Below are positions 33,740 to 42,972 of a stretch of DNA of 64,000 nt, one piece after another. Location of the stretch: positions 1 to 64,000 of the forward strand of contig NZ_LMEM01000009.1 of assembly GCF_001426345.1 (NCBI RefSeq), given 5' to 3'. The position numbers and the translations under genes are program-made. The stretch comes from Devosia sp. Root436. GTDB lineage: Bacteria; Pseudomonadota; Alphaproteobacteria; Rhizobiales; Devosiaceae. The stretch's first letter is position 1. Every line of letters begins with the position of its first letter. The notes below the pieces were generated by a model. The model had not been told where the DNA came from, did no database searches, and was given only the letters and a program-made list of their open reading frames with translations.

Positions 33740-35872
33740 CTAGTTCAAGAACACGGTCACCGTGTCCGCCCGACCCTCGGCATCTACCACCGATAGCGTG
33801 ACGAAGCCGGGACCGTCGGGTTCCCACAAGCTCTGGCGGGCAAATTCGGGGCGGCCGAAGGGCGCGCCATTGGCGAAGAAGGTGAAGGGCGGCACACCAT
33901 TGCGCACTTTGACCATCAGTGACGACATAGCGCCTTCGGCCAACCCCAGATCGACATCGACGCCATCGCCGGGAAAGGCGATTTCCGGAGCGGCGACGCG
34001 CGCGACCATATCTTCGTCCGGGTGACGGAAGCGGCGCAACGGGGTGGGCAACTCGCTGTTGGAGGCCAGGACCGCGCCCTGCGGCGCCCGGGGCAATGGC
34101 GCCTTGCGATTGCCCAGGCGGTCGAAGGCCTCGAACAGGATCGGCGCGGCGCCGGTAATGCCGGCAAGGCCCGGCACCGGGGCGCCATCGGGGCGACCGA
34201 CCCAGACGCCGATAACTGTCTTGCCGTCGAAGCCGATGGCCCAGCCATCGCGATAGCCGTAGGAGGTGCCGGTCTTGTAGGCGATACGGCCCGGCGATCC
34301 GTTGAGCGGCGGCGGTACGTCGGCGAGAATGTCGGAGACATACCAGGCGGCTATCGGGTCTAGCACCGGGGCAGCGATCTCGGCGGCCGGCGCCGGATAG
34401 ATGCCGTCATGGAGCTGGATCGGCATGCCGCCATTGCCGATGGCGGCATAGACCGAGACCAGATCGCGCAGGGTGATGCCGACGCCACCGAGTCCTACGG
34501 CGAGGCTGGGTGCGGTATCGACCGGCAGGCGGGGCTCGGCATGGGCGCGGCGCAGGCGCGAGACGAGGCGCGCCGGGCCGACCGCATCGAGCACCACCAC
34601 GGCGGGGATATTGAGCGATTCCGTCAGGGCATCGTGGATGGTGACCGTGCCGCGATTGAAGCCGTCGAAATTGACCGGGACATAGGCGCCGAAGGCGGTT
34701 GGACGATCCTCGATCATGCTCTGGGGATGGGCCAGGCCCAGTTCGAAGGCGAGGCCGTAGATCAGTGGCTTGAGGGTCGAGCCGGGCGAGCGGATGGCAT
34801 TGGTCATGTCGACGAAGCCGGCGCTTTCGGTGGCCAGCAGGCCCGCCGAGCCCACCGACGCCAGCACTTCGCCGCTGGCGATATCGGCGACTACGATGGC
34901 GACCGACACTTTTGGATCGATCAGGCGGGCACGACCGGCGGCGAGGTGCTCCAGGGCATCCTGCAAACGCTTGTCGATGGTCAGTTCTACCGAACGCGCC
35001 TCCGGCTGCGCCCTGACCGCCTGCTCGGCCATGTGGGCAGCCAGCATGGGGAAATCGCGGCGGGCCGATGACACCGGCTCTCGCTTGGCAGCGATGGCGT
35101 CCTCCTCGAGCAATGCGCCCATGGCCACCAGCCGGTCGAGCACCATGTCGCGGCTGCGCCGGGCCGCCACCGGATCGCGGTCGGGGCGGCGGGCCTCGGG
35201 CGATTGCGGCAGCGCCACCAGCAAGGCCGCTTCGGCGGTAGTGAGGCGCGTCGGCTCCTTGCCGAAATAGGCCAGGGTCGCGGCGCGAATGCCCTCGATA
35301 TTGCCGCCATAGGGCGCCAGCGTCAGGTAGAGGTCGATGATCTCGTCCTTGCCGAGATCGTGTTCCAGCCGGTCGGCATGCACCATCTGGCGCAGCTTGC
35401 CCCAGACATTGCGGGTCGGCTCGCCCTCGATCAGCCGCGCCACCTGCATGGTGAGCGTCGAGCCGCCCGAGACGACGCGGCCACCGGCGCCGACGAACTG
35501 GCCGGCGGCGCGCAGCATGGAACTCCAGGCAATGCCGTGATGGTCGGCAAAGCCACGATCCTCGTAGGCAATGAGCATATCGATGAAGCGCGGATCGACC
35601 GCCGTCCGGTCCACCGGCAGGCGCCAGCGACCATCGCCGGTGGTGAAGGGCCGCAGCAGCAGGCCATCGCGGTCGGTTACGGCGACGGAAACCGGCAGTG
35701 TCGCCAGATCGGGCGTCGGCGGCAACGTCGCGGCTATGCCGATGATGGTGGAATTGAGCTGGATCGCCCCTGCGCAGGCGAGGACGAAGAGGCCAAAGCC
35801 GGTGAGGGTCAGCCAGCGCGTCCAATGGCGGCGATTGGCTGGGCCGGTATCACTCATAGGTTCGCGACCCAT
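33740..35872 (-). CDS. pbpC: Bifunctional penicillin-binding protein 1C
   Basis: Class A PBP with glycosyltransferase and transpeptidase domains. About 710 residues; starts at GTG 35875, ATG 35872 or ATG 35857 are all possible and none has a clear ribosome-binding site. Membrane anchor ~20-42; GT51 motifs AYEDRGFADHHG and GGSTLTMQVARL; transpeptidase SxxK in SPGSTLKPLIYG and KTG in YKTGTSYGYRDGWA; C-terminal PBP1C-type beta domain. pbpC next to an alpha-2-macroglobulin gene is a widespread pairing, thought to couple wall repair to protease trapping. Confidence 0.95.
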   Translation of the reverse strand: MGREPMSDTGPANRRHWTRWLTLTGFGLFVLACAGAIQLNSTIIGIAATLPPTPDLATLPVSVAVTDRDGLLLRPFTTGDGRWRLPVDRTAVDPRFIDMLIAYEDRGFADHHGIAWSSMLRAAGQFVGAGGRVVSGGSTLTMQVARLIEGEPTRNVWGKLRQMVHADRLEHDLGKDEIIDLYLTLAPYGGNIEGIRAATLAYFGKEPTRLTTAEAALLVALPQSPEARRPDRDPVAARRSRDMVLDRLVAMGALLEEDAIAAKREPVSSARRDFPMLAAHMAEQAVRAQPEARSVELTIDKRLQDALEHLAAGRARLIDPKVSVAIVVADIASGEVLASVGSAGLLATESAGFVDMTNAIRSPGSTLKPLIYGLAFELGLAHPQSMIEDRPTAFGAYVPVNFDGFNRGTVTIHDALTESLNIPAVVVLDAVGPARLVSRLRRAHAEPRLPVDTAPSLAVGLGGVGITLRDLVSVYAAIGNGGMPIQLHDGIYPAPAAEIAAPVLDPIAAWYVSDILADVPPPLNGSPGRIAYKTGTSYGYRDGWAIGFDGKTVIGVWVGRPDGAPVPGLAGITGAAPILFEAFDRLGNRKAPLPRAPQGAVLASNSELPTPLRRFRHPDEDMVARVAAPEIAFPGDGVDVDLGLAEGAMSSLMVKVRNGVPPFTFFANGAPFGRPEFARQSLWEPDGPGFVTLSVVDAEGRADTVTVFLN

Positions 35873-35880
35873 CACGGAGC

Positions 35881-35964
35881 GTCACCCTCGGGCTTGACCC
35901 GAGGGCTCTATACTTACCGCTTGCTCCGCAAGTGTAACGCCCTCGGGTCAAGCCCGAGGGTGAC
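35881..35964. repeat. REP-like inverted repeat, family E
   Basis: A 25-nt arm at 35881-35905 (GTCACCCTCGGGCTTGACCC...) is repeated as its exact reverse complement at 35940-35964. It lies just upstream of pbpC, and its arms resemble family D at 5452-5541. Confidence 0.8.
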
Positions 35965-35979
35965 GGCTGGTGGGTGTGG

Positions 35980-36033
35980 AAGGCCCCCTCACCCGTCGGC
36001 TTCGCCGCCGACCTCTCCCCCAAAGGGAGAGGT
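35980..36033. repeat. Family B repeat, right half
   Basis: AAGGCCCCCTCACCC followed by the 23-nt end at 36011-36033 matches the right half of the full element at 30178-30303. It lies between pbpC and the alpha-2-macroglobulin gene. Confidence 0.7.
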
Positions 36034-36070
36034 GGGAGTGCGTACGACCCGCAATGCACCAACGCGGTCA

Positions 36071-39000
36071 TCATGGCCCGGCCGGCGTGACCTCGATGGC
36101 GCCGGCAGCCGTGTTCGCCCGGAATTCGGGACGATACATGTCTTCCACCGTGGCGCCGGGCAGTACGAACGTACCCGGCGACACCGCGCGCACCAGATAG
36201 GCGGTGGTGAAGCTGCCGGTTTCGTCGAAGTAACGGAAGGCCGCGACATACTGGTCGGTGCGGGATTCGACATGGCTGGCGCTGTCGAGCTCGAGCCAGC
36301 TGAAGTCATTGACGCCACCGCCCGCCGACAGGTCGGGATTTTCGATCTCGAAGCCCGCAGGCAGCGGATCGGCTACCACATACTGGCCCGAACCGAGCGT
36401 CTGCGGCCGCACGCGCAGCACCACGATCAGCCGCTCGTTCTGCGCGATGGGCGCAGCCTGCGGATCGATCGGCGTGCCGTCGGGCAGGAAGTATTCGCGC
36501 GTGATGGTGAAACCGCTGCTGGTGGCTGGCGGCGGCGTGAGCGGATAGCCGGTCACGGTCACCTTGGCCTCGGTATCATCAGTGCCGGTATTGGCGACCT
36601 CGACCGTTGCGAAACCCTGCTGCTCGTAGCGGCGGTAGACCTGGCCGGTCAGGGCCTCGCCATCGAGCGTCACCGAGCCATCGGTGCTGGATGCACCAAG
36701 TGCGGCGGCGGCGAGCAGGGTCCAGCTATCCTCCTGTGTCGAGGTATAGGTGGCGCGGTCGCGCAGCTTGGCGAGCTGGTTGGCCAGATCGGTCAGGTTG
36801 ACGCTGTCGGGCTTGAACTCGGCAGCCAGAGCCAGCACACCGGCCAGATCGCGCAGGCGGGTGCCATAGTCGCCGCGATAGCGCCGGATGTTGTCAGGGG
36901 CAGTGAGCCCGGCCACGGCCGCTTCGAAGGCGGAATTGGCCCGTGTCGGATCGCCGTAGAGCGCCAGTGCCGCCCCGAGTTGCGCCTGGGCCAGGGGCGA
37001 GCCGAAGGCCGAGAGGCGCGCCTCGTGATAGTAGCGCAGATCGCCCATGGAGACCCGCCCTGCCCGCGCCAGGTCGTAGAGCGCATAGGCGATATCCTCG
37101 CCGCCCTTGTCGAAATCGGCGGCGTAGGACAGCTGGTTGGCGAGATTGTCGAAGGCCATGGTCATCGACTGCTCGGGCACATCGTAGCCGGCGGCCACGG
37201 CGCGCTGCAGGAAGTCTGTGACAAAGCCGTCGAGCCACAGGTCACCGCCATCGAACGGCCCCCAGAGGCCGAAGCCGCCGTTGGAGCTCTGTTTGGAGAG
37301 CAGGTTGGCGATGGCGTCGATGACCGTCTGGTTGAGCTTGTCGTCACCCGCTATGCCCACGAGCTTGGCCACGTCGTTGAGATAGAGCAGCGGCAGGGCC
37401 CGGCTCGATAGCTGCTCGGCACAGCCATAGGGATAGCGATCGAGAGCCAGCAGCAGGCCGGGCACGTCGAGACGCGCGATCGGCCCGATAGCCAGGGTCA
37501 TCGCCCCGGTATCGGACATGTAACTGTCGAAGAAGTCCGGTCCGACGGTGATGCTTTCGCCGGCCTTGATCGGCAGCACGCGGCTGGTGGTGACCGGCGC
37601 AGAGGTGGGCCGCACGCCGAGGAGCAGTTCCTTGGTCTGCATCGCGCCGTCGGGCGCCGTGATGGTCAGCACCACCGGCCAATCGCCGATCTGCATGCCG
37701 TTGAGCGTGAGGTCAAGCGCGGTTCGATCGCCGACCGCCAGTTCGACCTGGGTATCCGCGGCCGGGGTGGCGATGCCTTCACCGGTCGAGAGCGATACGC
37801 CATAGCTGCCCGCGCCACCGCTGAGATTGTTGATCTCGACCAGCAGGCGAGACTCATCGCCGACCCGCAGGAAACGCGGCGGGCTGAGGGTGACAACGAC
37901 AGGATCGCGCACAATGACATCGGCCGAAGCATGGCCGACCGCTGTCTCGGTCCAGGCCATGGCCATGACCCGCACCGTGCCGGAGAAATCGGGCATGTCG
38001 AAGGTAATGATTGCCTTGCCCTCGGCATCGACTTCCACAATGCCTGAATGGAGGGCAACGAGGACCGAGGTTGCCGGGGGTGTGCCGGTGCGCGAGGCAC
38101 CGCCGTCGCCGCCCGAACGCATGGCGCCGGCCAGACCCTGGGTCGGATCGATCAGCGAGCCATAGAGGTCACGTATATCCATGCCGAGCTGACGCTGGCC
38201 AAAATACCAGCCGTCAGGGTTCGGCACCTTGAAATTGGTGAGATTGAGAATGCCCAGATCCACCGCCGCCACCGCGACATAGGCCTGCTGGCCGGCAGCC
38301 AGATTGCCCAGTTCGACCGTGGTGGTGAAGCTCTGGCGCGGCAGGGTGACCTCGGGCGTGTCCAGCGTCACGTCGAGCTTGCGGTCGCCGGGCTCGACAT
38401 CGGCAAAGGCGAGGCCCAGGGCCCGTGATGGCATGCGCTTCTCGGCGGCGTCGGACGGACGATAGAGGATCGCCGTGACATAGGCGCCGGGGCCCCATTC
38501 TTCAGTGACCTCCAACGGAACCGTGGTGCCGCCCTCGGGCACGTCCACCGCCTGCATGGCGATGACGCGGTTATCGACAACCATCACCAGCGCCGTGCCG
38601 GCAAACTGCGGATCGAGCTTGAGATTGGCGGTTTCGCCGACGCGATAGGCTGGCTTGTCGAGCGCCACCTGCAGCGTGTCGGGCGTGTCGCTGCCCGCAT
38701 CGGCGTAATAGTAGCCGGCATAGAACTCGTAGCTGGACGAGGTGGCGCCCTCGCCGGTGCTTTGCACCTCGACGCGATAGCGGCCCCAATCGACATTGGC
38801 ACCGATGGTTACCGGGCCGCCGTCAGGCGTAGCGGCGGTGCCGCTGGCGACTTCGCGCGAGGTGGTGATGGCCTCCCACTGCCAGGTGCTGCCATTGCGG
38901 TACCATTGATAATTGGTTTCGATGCGGGCGATGGTCCAGTTGAGGCCTGTCCTGGCAATGGCCTCGCCATCCGGAGAGACGGCGACGATATCGAAGCTGG

Positions 39001-41569
39001 CTTCGCTGCCTTCGGCAAGGCCCGAAGCGTCACTGAAGACCGGCTTGATGCCGATGCGATCGACGGTGGCGAGCAACGGCCGGCTGATGCTGCGTTCGAT
39101 GCTGCGGCCATTGCTGTCGATGAGGCGGAGCAGCAGTTGCGCCGTGAGCGGTCGCGTCGTGGCCTGCGGCTCGGGCAGCACGATTTCGGCAACGACATTG
39201 CCGGCGTCATCGGTGGTGCCGACAACGCCCAGCGGTTCGCGGGTGGTTTCGATCGTGTCGTCGAGGCGACCAAACGTGTAGCCCGGAAAGCCTTCCAGCG
39301 TGCTCCTCGGGCTGACGATGGCATCGGCCTCGACGGCCAGATTGGGCGCCGTGGCGCCATAGAGATACTTGGCAGCAATATCGACCTCGGTGACCTCGCC
39401 GGCCACGACGGGCGCATCGGCGGCGCTGACCTCGAAGGCCAGGCGCTCGGGCTCGAAATCTTCCACAAGGAAGCTGGTGCTGGAAAGAGCCTGCGCGTCG
39501 GGGTCGGCATAGAGCCGGGCGGTCCACGAGCCGCGCATGGCTTCGGCCACCATGGGCAAGGCGACGAAATAGCCGCCCGCACCCTGGTCGTTGAGCAATT
39601 GCGTGCTGGCGACGACGCCATCCGGGCGCTCGACCTCCAGCGTCAGCGGCAGGCCGGTTACGGCAACGGCCCGTTCATCACGCAGCAAAGCAGTGAGATA
39701 GACGGTTTCGCCGGGGCGATAGACGCCGCGCTCGGTGGTGGCGAACAGGTCGAGCGGACCCGGCGAGGGCCGGCCCTCGACGCCGCGATCGGTCAGGTCG
39801 AAAGCCGGGCGGCCGAGGTCGAGGAAGGCATAGTCGCCATCATCGGTTTCGGCGACCAGCAATTGCGGCGCCCTGCCCCCTTCGCCGCGCGCCAGGCCCG
39901 GCGCAAAAATGGCGCGGCCATCGGCATCGGTGGTGGCTTCGCCCAGGATTTCATTGTTGACGGCCACAAGGCGCACGGTGGCGCCTTCGACCGGCTGGGC
40001 ATCATCGAGGCCGCGCACGAAGGCATGGACGCCGTCGTCGCCAGAAATGGTGGTGAGACCGAGGTCGGTAACGATGAACCACTGCGTGGCCACGCTGTCC
40101 CAGTATTCGGTATTTTCGTCCTTGATCTTGGCGGTGATCACATAGGCGCCCGCCTCCATCTGGCCAATCGTCTCGGCCACCGGAATGGCCGTAGTGGTCA
40201 ATTCGTTCGGCTGACCGCGCGCCAGATCGACCTCGCCCTGCCAGACCTGTTCGCCGACACGGCCGGCAATGTCCTCGGCGTCATACTCGGTGAGGCTGCC
40301 CTGGAAGATGCCATCGCGTACGGCGGTCGCTATCGAGCGGTCGCCAACGCGATAGATCATGACCTGAGCCACATCGGCATTGACCGAGGTGATCGGCAGA
40401 CCGCCGCCGAGACCGGCGGGCATGACATAGGCATTGTTGGCAAAGCCGACAAAGGGCGAGCGATCGGGCACGTAGACGTCGAGCACGACATCCTTGAGCA
40501 GTTCCTCGCCATCGACCGACGGCAGGCCGGCGCGCAGGCGAATGGCATAGCGCCCGCCATGCTGCACGCCCTCGATGCAAATCTGGTCCTGCTCGGCCTC
40601 GACGGCGGCCTGCGGCGTATCGGTGACGACCACATAGGCCGAAAGGTCGGTGGAACTGTAAGGGAGCGGGCTGGAGAAGACGGCGCAGATGCGCGGCGCG
40701 GCTCCCTCGGCATCGACGACGTGATTGACCACGCGGAAGCCATGCTGGGCAACGACATCGTCGAGATGCGTCGCGACCCCATCATTGGCGGCCAGTTGGA
40801 GGCTCACGCGATAAGTGGCGATCACCTCCCGCCACATTTCGCGATATTCCATGCCATTGGCGAGGGTGGCCAGGGCATTGGCGCGATCCAGCGGTGCACT
40901 CGCGCGCAGGAAGGCATTCATGGCAGCGGCGGTGGCAACCCGCGCCAGATCGGCGCTGTTGTCGCCTTCCGACTGCCCCGCGACCATCTCGGCCTGCGTC
41001 AGTGCGGCCTGGGCCAGTGCCTGCCAGACCGCACGGTCATTGGCGTTGATGGCCAGCGCCTGCCGATAGGCGACGATAGCTGCAGCGGGGTTGTCGGCAG
41101 CGGCGGCTTCATTGCCGGACTGCACCAGGCTGGCATAGGTCACCTTGGGCGGCGGCGCGTCGGTCTGGAGCAGGTTGTTGGCGAAACTGCGGGCGTCGCC
41201 GATGATACCCTGGGCGGGGAATGGCAGTTCGGCCTGACGGACAGCCTCGATCACCGCAGGCGACGGCGCGCGGCTGACCCGTCCGGACGTGGCGCCGGAA
41301 AATTCTGTCGGCTCGCCCACGGTGCCCTTGAGGAAGCACCAGTTCGACTGCGAATTGAAGGTGAAGGCCCGGCAGATATTATCGCCGGCACAGGCCGCGC
41401 TGCAGGCGTCGAGGTCGGTGTTGCGGATAATCGAATAATCGTAACCCGGCAGATCGGTATTCGGCAGTTGGGTGATCTTGTAGTCCGCTGCCATCGCCGC
41501 TGCCGGCAAGCCCAGGGCGAGAATAACAGCCAGGCCCAGCGCACGCATCTTCGAGACGATCTGCAGCAT
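36071..41569 (-). CDS. yfhM: Alpha-2-macroglobulin family protein with N-terminal PAN domain
   Basis: Giant periplasmic protease trap, 1,832 residues. The ATG at 41569 follows GGAGGGA by 6 nt; the frame is open to 41677. Signal peptide ending PAAAMA without a lipobox, so probably soluble or otherwise anchored. A PAN/apple-like domain (about 25-100, with DLDACSAACAGDNICRAF) precedes a helical TPR-like region, then MG domains. The thioester motif is GCAEQ with Cys near residue 1383, followed by the helical thioester domain. Directly upstream of pbpC. The PAN-like domain and CAEQ in place of the more usual CLEQ are worth noting. Confidence 0.93.
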   Translation of the reverse strand: MLQIVSKMRALGLAVILALGLPAAAMAADYKITQLPNTDLPGYDYSIIRNTDLDACSAACAGDNICRAFTFNSQSNWCFLKGTVGEPTEFSGATSGRVSRAPSPAVIEAVRQAELPFPAQGIIGDARSFANNLLQTDAPPPKVTYASLVQSGNEAAAADNPAAAIVAYRQALAINANDRAVWQALAQAALTQAEMVAGQSEGDNSADLARVATAAAMNAFLRASAPLDRANALATLANGMEYREMWREVIATYRVSLQLAANDGVATHLDDVVAQHGFRVVNHVVDAEGAAPRICAVFSSPLPYSSTDLSAYVVVTDTPQAAVEAEQDQICIEGVQHGGRYAIRLRAGLPSVDGEELLKDVVLDVYVPDRSPFVGFANNAYVMPAGLGGGLPITSVNADVAQVMIYRVGDRSIATAVRDGIFQGSLTEYDAEDIAGRVGEQVWQGEVDLARGQPNELTTTAIPVAETIGQMEAGAYVITAKIKDENTEYWDSVATQWFIVTDLGLTTISGDDGVHAFVRGLDDAQPVEGATVRLVAVNNEILGEATTDADGRAIFAPGLARGEGGRAPQLLVAETDDGDYAFLDLGRPAFDLTDRGVEGRPSPGPLDLFATTERGVYRPGETVYLTALLRDERAVAVTGLPLTLEVERPDGVVASTQLLNDQGAGGYFVALPMVAEAMRGSWTARLYADPDAQALSSTSFLVEDFEPERLAFEVSAADAPVVAGEVTEVDIAAKYLYGATAPNLAVEADAIVSPRSTLEGFPGYTFGRLDDTIETTREPLGVVGTTDDAGNVVAEIVLPEPQATTRPLTAQLLLRLIDSNGRSIERSISRPLLATVDRIGIKPVFSDASGLAEGSEASFDIVAVSPDGEAIARTGLNWTIARIETNYQWYRNGSTWQWEAITTSREVASGTAATPDGGPVTIGANVDWGRYRVEVQSTGEGATSSSYEFYAGYYYADAGSDTPDTLQVALDKPAYRVGETANLKLDPQFAGTALVMVVDNRVIAMQAVDVPEGGTTVPLEVTEEWGPGAYVTAILYRPSDAAEKRMPSRALGLAFADVEPGDRKLDVTLDTPEVTLPRQSFTTTVELGNLAAGQQAYVAVAAVDLGILNLTNFKVPNPDGWYFGQRQLGMDIRDLYGSLIDPTQGLAGAMRSGGDGGASRTGTPPATSVLVALHSGIVEVDAEGKAIITFDMPDFSGTVRVMAMAWTETAVGHASADVIVRDPVVVTLSPPRFLRVGDESRLLVEINNLSGGAGSYGVSLSTGEGIATPAADTQVELAVGDRTALDLTLNGMQIGDWPVVLTITAPDGAMQTKELLLGVRPTSAPVTTSRVLPIKAGESITVGPDFFDSYMSDTGAMTLAIGPIARLDVPGLLLALDRYPYGCAEQLSSRALPLLYLNDVAKLVGIAGDDKLNQTVIDAIANLLSKQSSNGGFGLWGPFDGGDLWLDGFVTDFLQRAVAAGYDVPEQSMTMAFDNLANQLSYAADFDKGGEDIAYALYDLARAGRVSMGDLRYYHEARLSAFGSPLAQAQLGAALALYGDPTRANSAFEAAVAGLTAPDNIRRYRGDYGTRLRDLAGVLALAAEFKPDSVNLTDLANQLAKLRDRATYTSTQEDSWTLLAAAALGASSTDGSVTLDGEALTGQVYRRYEQQGFATVEVANTGTDDTEAKVTVTGYPLTPPPATSSGFTITREYFLPDGTPIDPQAAPIAQNERLIVVLRVRPQTLGSGQYVVADPLPAGFEIENPDLSAGGGVNDFSWLELDSASHVESRTDQYVAAFRYFDETGSFTTAYLVRAVSPGTFVLPGATVEDMYRPEFRANTAAGAIEVTPAGP

Positions 41570-41677
41570 CGTTGTCCCTCCCAAGCTCAACGCCATCATA
41601 TGGACGCGAAGCTGAGGCGGAAACAAGGCCACAACAATATCGGATCGCCAGAAGATTAACGTTTGCCAATCCAGCAA

Positions 41678-41708
41678 GAAAAGGCCCGCATTGTCCGCGG
41701 GCCTTCAT
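41678..41708 (-). terminator. Rho-independent terminator after dksA
   Basis: On the minus strand AAGGCCCGC, a 7-nt loop, GCGGGCCTT and then TTCTT. It lies 24 bp beyond the dksA stop and before the alpha-2-macroglobulin start. Confidence 0.75.
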
Positions 41709-41731
41709 TGCATTGTCATTTTCCGGAGAGC

Positions 41732-42151
41732 TTATTCGTCCCGATAGACCTTCTCGCGGCGCTCGTGCATTTCCTGGGCTTCCAGGCTCAGCGTAGCGAT
41801 GGGGCGGGCGTCGAGACGGGCAATGCCGATCGGATCGCCGGTTTCCTCGCAATAGCCGTAGGTGCCATCGTCAATGCGCTTGAGCGCCGCATCGATCTTG
41901 GAGATCAGCTTGCGCTGGCGATCGCGGGTGCGCAGTTCGAGCGAGCGGTCGCTTTCGGAACTGGCACGATCCGCCATATCAGGGTGATTCTGGCTTTCTT
42001 CCTGCAGGTTCTCCAGGGTCTCGCGGCTCTCGCGGAGGATATCATCCTTCCACGCGTTGAGCTTGGCCCGGAAATACTCCCGCTGGCGCGGGTTCATGAA
42101 CGGCTCGTTGTCACTGGGCCGGTATTCAACCACTTCTGCAACCGAAGACAT
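41732..42151 (-). CDS. dksA: RNA polymerase-binding regulator DksA
   Basis: Binds the secondary channel of RNA polymerase and works with ppGpp. 139 residues from the ATG at 42151 (MSSVAEVVEYRP). Coiled-coil arm ~35-100 (REYFRAKLNAWKDDILRE...SDRSLELRTRDRQRKLISKI) and a C-terminal globular part GYCEETGDPIGIARLDARP. Only one of the four zinc-ligand Cys of E. coli DksA is present, as in other alphaproteobacterial homologues. Located next to fliX, an arrangement I recall from Caulobacter. Confidence 0.93.
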   Translation of the reverse strand: MSSVAEVVEYRPSDNEPFMNPRQREYFRAKLNAWKDDILRESRETLENLQEESQNHPDMADRASSESDRSLELRTRDRQRKLISKIDAALKRIDDGTYGYCEETGDPIGIARLDARPIATLSLEAQEMHERREKVYRDE

Positions 42152-42304
42152 CAGCAGACTCAACTCCAATGCACCCCTAAGGCGGCCTATATATGCGCCT
42201 CGACCCCACCGGGCAAGCGCACAAAAGCGGCGGTGCTTAACACAGGAAAGCCCCGGCGCGTCAGGCGCATAGCGCGATATTGACAACATTTTGATGACCA
42301 GGGG

Positions 42305-42724
42305 TCAGACGGCCGGGAAACGCCCGAACTTGGCCAGTTCCACACGCACGCGCAGATCGATGTCATCGAGCACCGCGTCAAGCCCCGGCAGCGAGCGCTC
42401 GCGCGCTTCGGACAGCATGGCTACCATCCGGTCCAGCCGATCGGCACTGATCCGGCCGACCAGCAGATCCGCCTTGATATCGTCGAGCAGATCAAGCAGC
42501 GAGGCCCCGCGCCGCGCCGCCTTCTTCCGGCCGCTGAGCGGACCGTCCACGGCCTGCAGGGCCAGGATGGCGTCAATCCCGCCGGTGACCTGCATCGGCA
42601 CATTGCCCGCCACCCGCGCCGGGGCATTGCCGCCGGCCGGCACGAAATCTCCGCTCGCGCCGGAACGGCCGACAGCACTGCCGCGGCCGGCGCCCGTCGT
42701 TCGGTTGGTGGTTTCGATGCGCAA
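42305..42724 (-). CDS. fliX: Flagellar assembly regulator FliX
   Basis: In Caulobacter FliX couples assembly of early flagellar structures to activity of the sigma-54 activator FlbD. About 139 residues. No ATG is available; a TTG at 42724 gives the family-like start (M)RIETTNRTTGAG. Disordered Gly/Ala-rich N-terminus, then the conserved block VTGGIDAILALQAVDGP...RRGASLLDLLDDIKADLL and the end LRVRVELAKFG. Divergent from flgI, with an ftr-like site and a CtrA box 32 and 54 bp upstream. Confidence 0.85.
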   Translation of the reverse strand: MRIETTNRTTGAGRGSAVGRSGASGDFVPAGGNAPARVAGNVPMQVTGGIDAILALQAVDGPLSGRKKAARRGASLLDLLDDIKADLLVGRISADRLDRMVAMLSEARERSLPGLDAVLDDIDLRVRVELAKFGRFPAV

Positions 42725-42755
42725 GGCTGGACTCAAATCGGTTTGCTGCGGTCAC

Positions 42756-42770
42756 CGGCAAAATCTGCCG
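42756..42770. promoter_or_regulatory. ftr-like palindrome (putative FlbD site), fliX/flgI
   Basis: CGGCAAAATCTGCCG, differing from the 12358 copy by one base. It is about 130 bp upstream of the flgI sigma-54 promoter and 32 bp upstream of fliX, so it could act on both. Confidence 0.6.
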
Positions 42771-42777
42771 CCAGCCG

Positions 42778-42792
42778 TTAACAAGGCCTTAA
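42778..42792. promoter_or_regulatory. CtrA-type box, fliX promoter
   Basis: TTAA-CAAGGCC-TTAA, a perfect TTAA-N7-TTAA, 54 bp upstream of the fliX start. Confidence 0.65.
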
Positions 42793-42898
42793 CGCGCCCG
42801 GCAAGAATTGCTCACCAGGCCGCCCGGATGGGCCAAACCCGACCCAGACCAGGACAAATCCCCTTGAATCTCAACGCACTGTCGCTGCCGGAGCAAAC

Positions 42899-42914
42899 TG
42901 GCACGGTTTTCGCA
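42899..42914 (+). promoter_or_regulatory. Sigma-54 promoter (-24/-12) of flgI operon
   Basis: TGGCACGGTTTTCGCA matches TGGCAC-N5-TTGCA with one change. 59 bp upstream of the flgI start. The sequence on either side is shared with the flgF promoter. Confidence 0.8.
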
Positions 42915-42972
42915 ATGTGATCGGCGAGTGCTGGGCCATGGGGATGGTACGGCCGGAATACGGGGATGCCGA

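Noticed and set aside
38762-41659. A 965-codon plus-strand frame opposite the alpha-2-macroglobulin gene
   Set aside because: Antisense shadow; the minus-strand product is a full-length member of a known family with thioester motif and signal peptide.
41681-41705. Terminator of the alpha-2-macroglobulin region on the plus strand
   Set aside because: The T-run follows the stem only on the minus strand and directly behind dksA, so it belongs to dksA.
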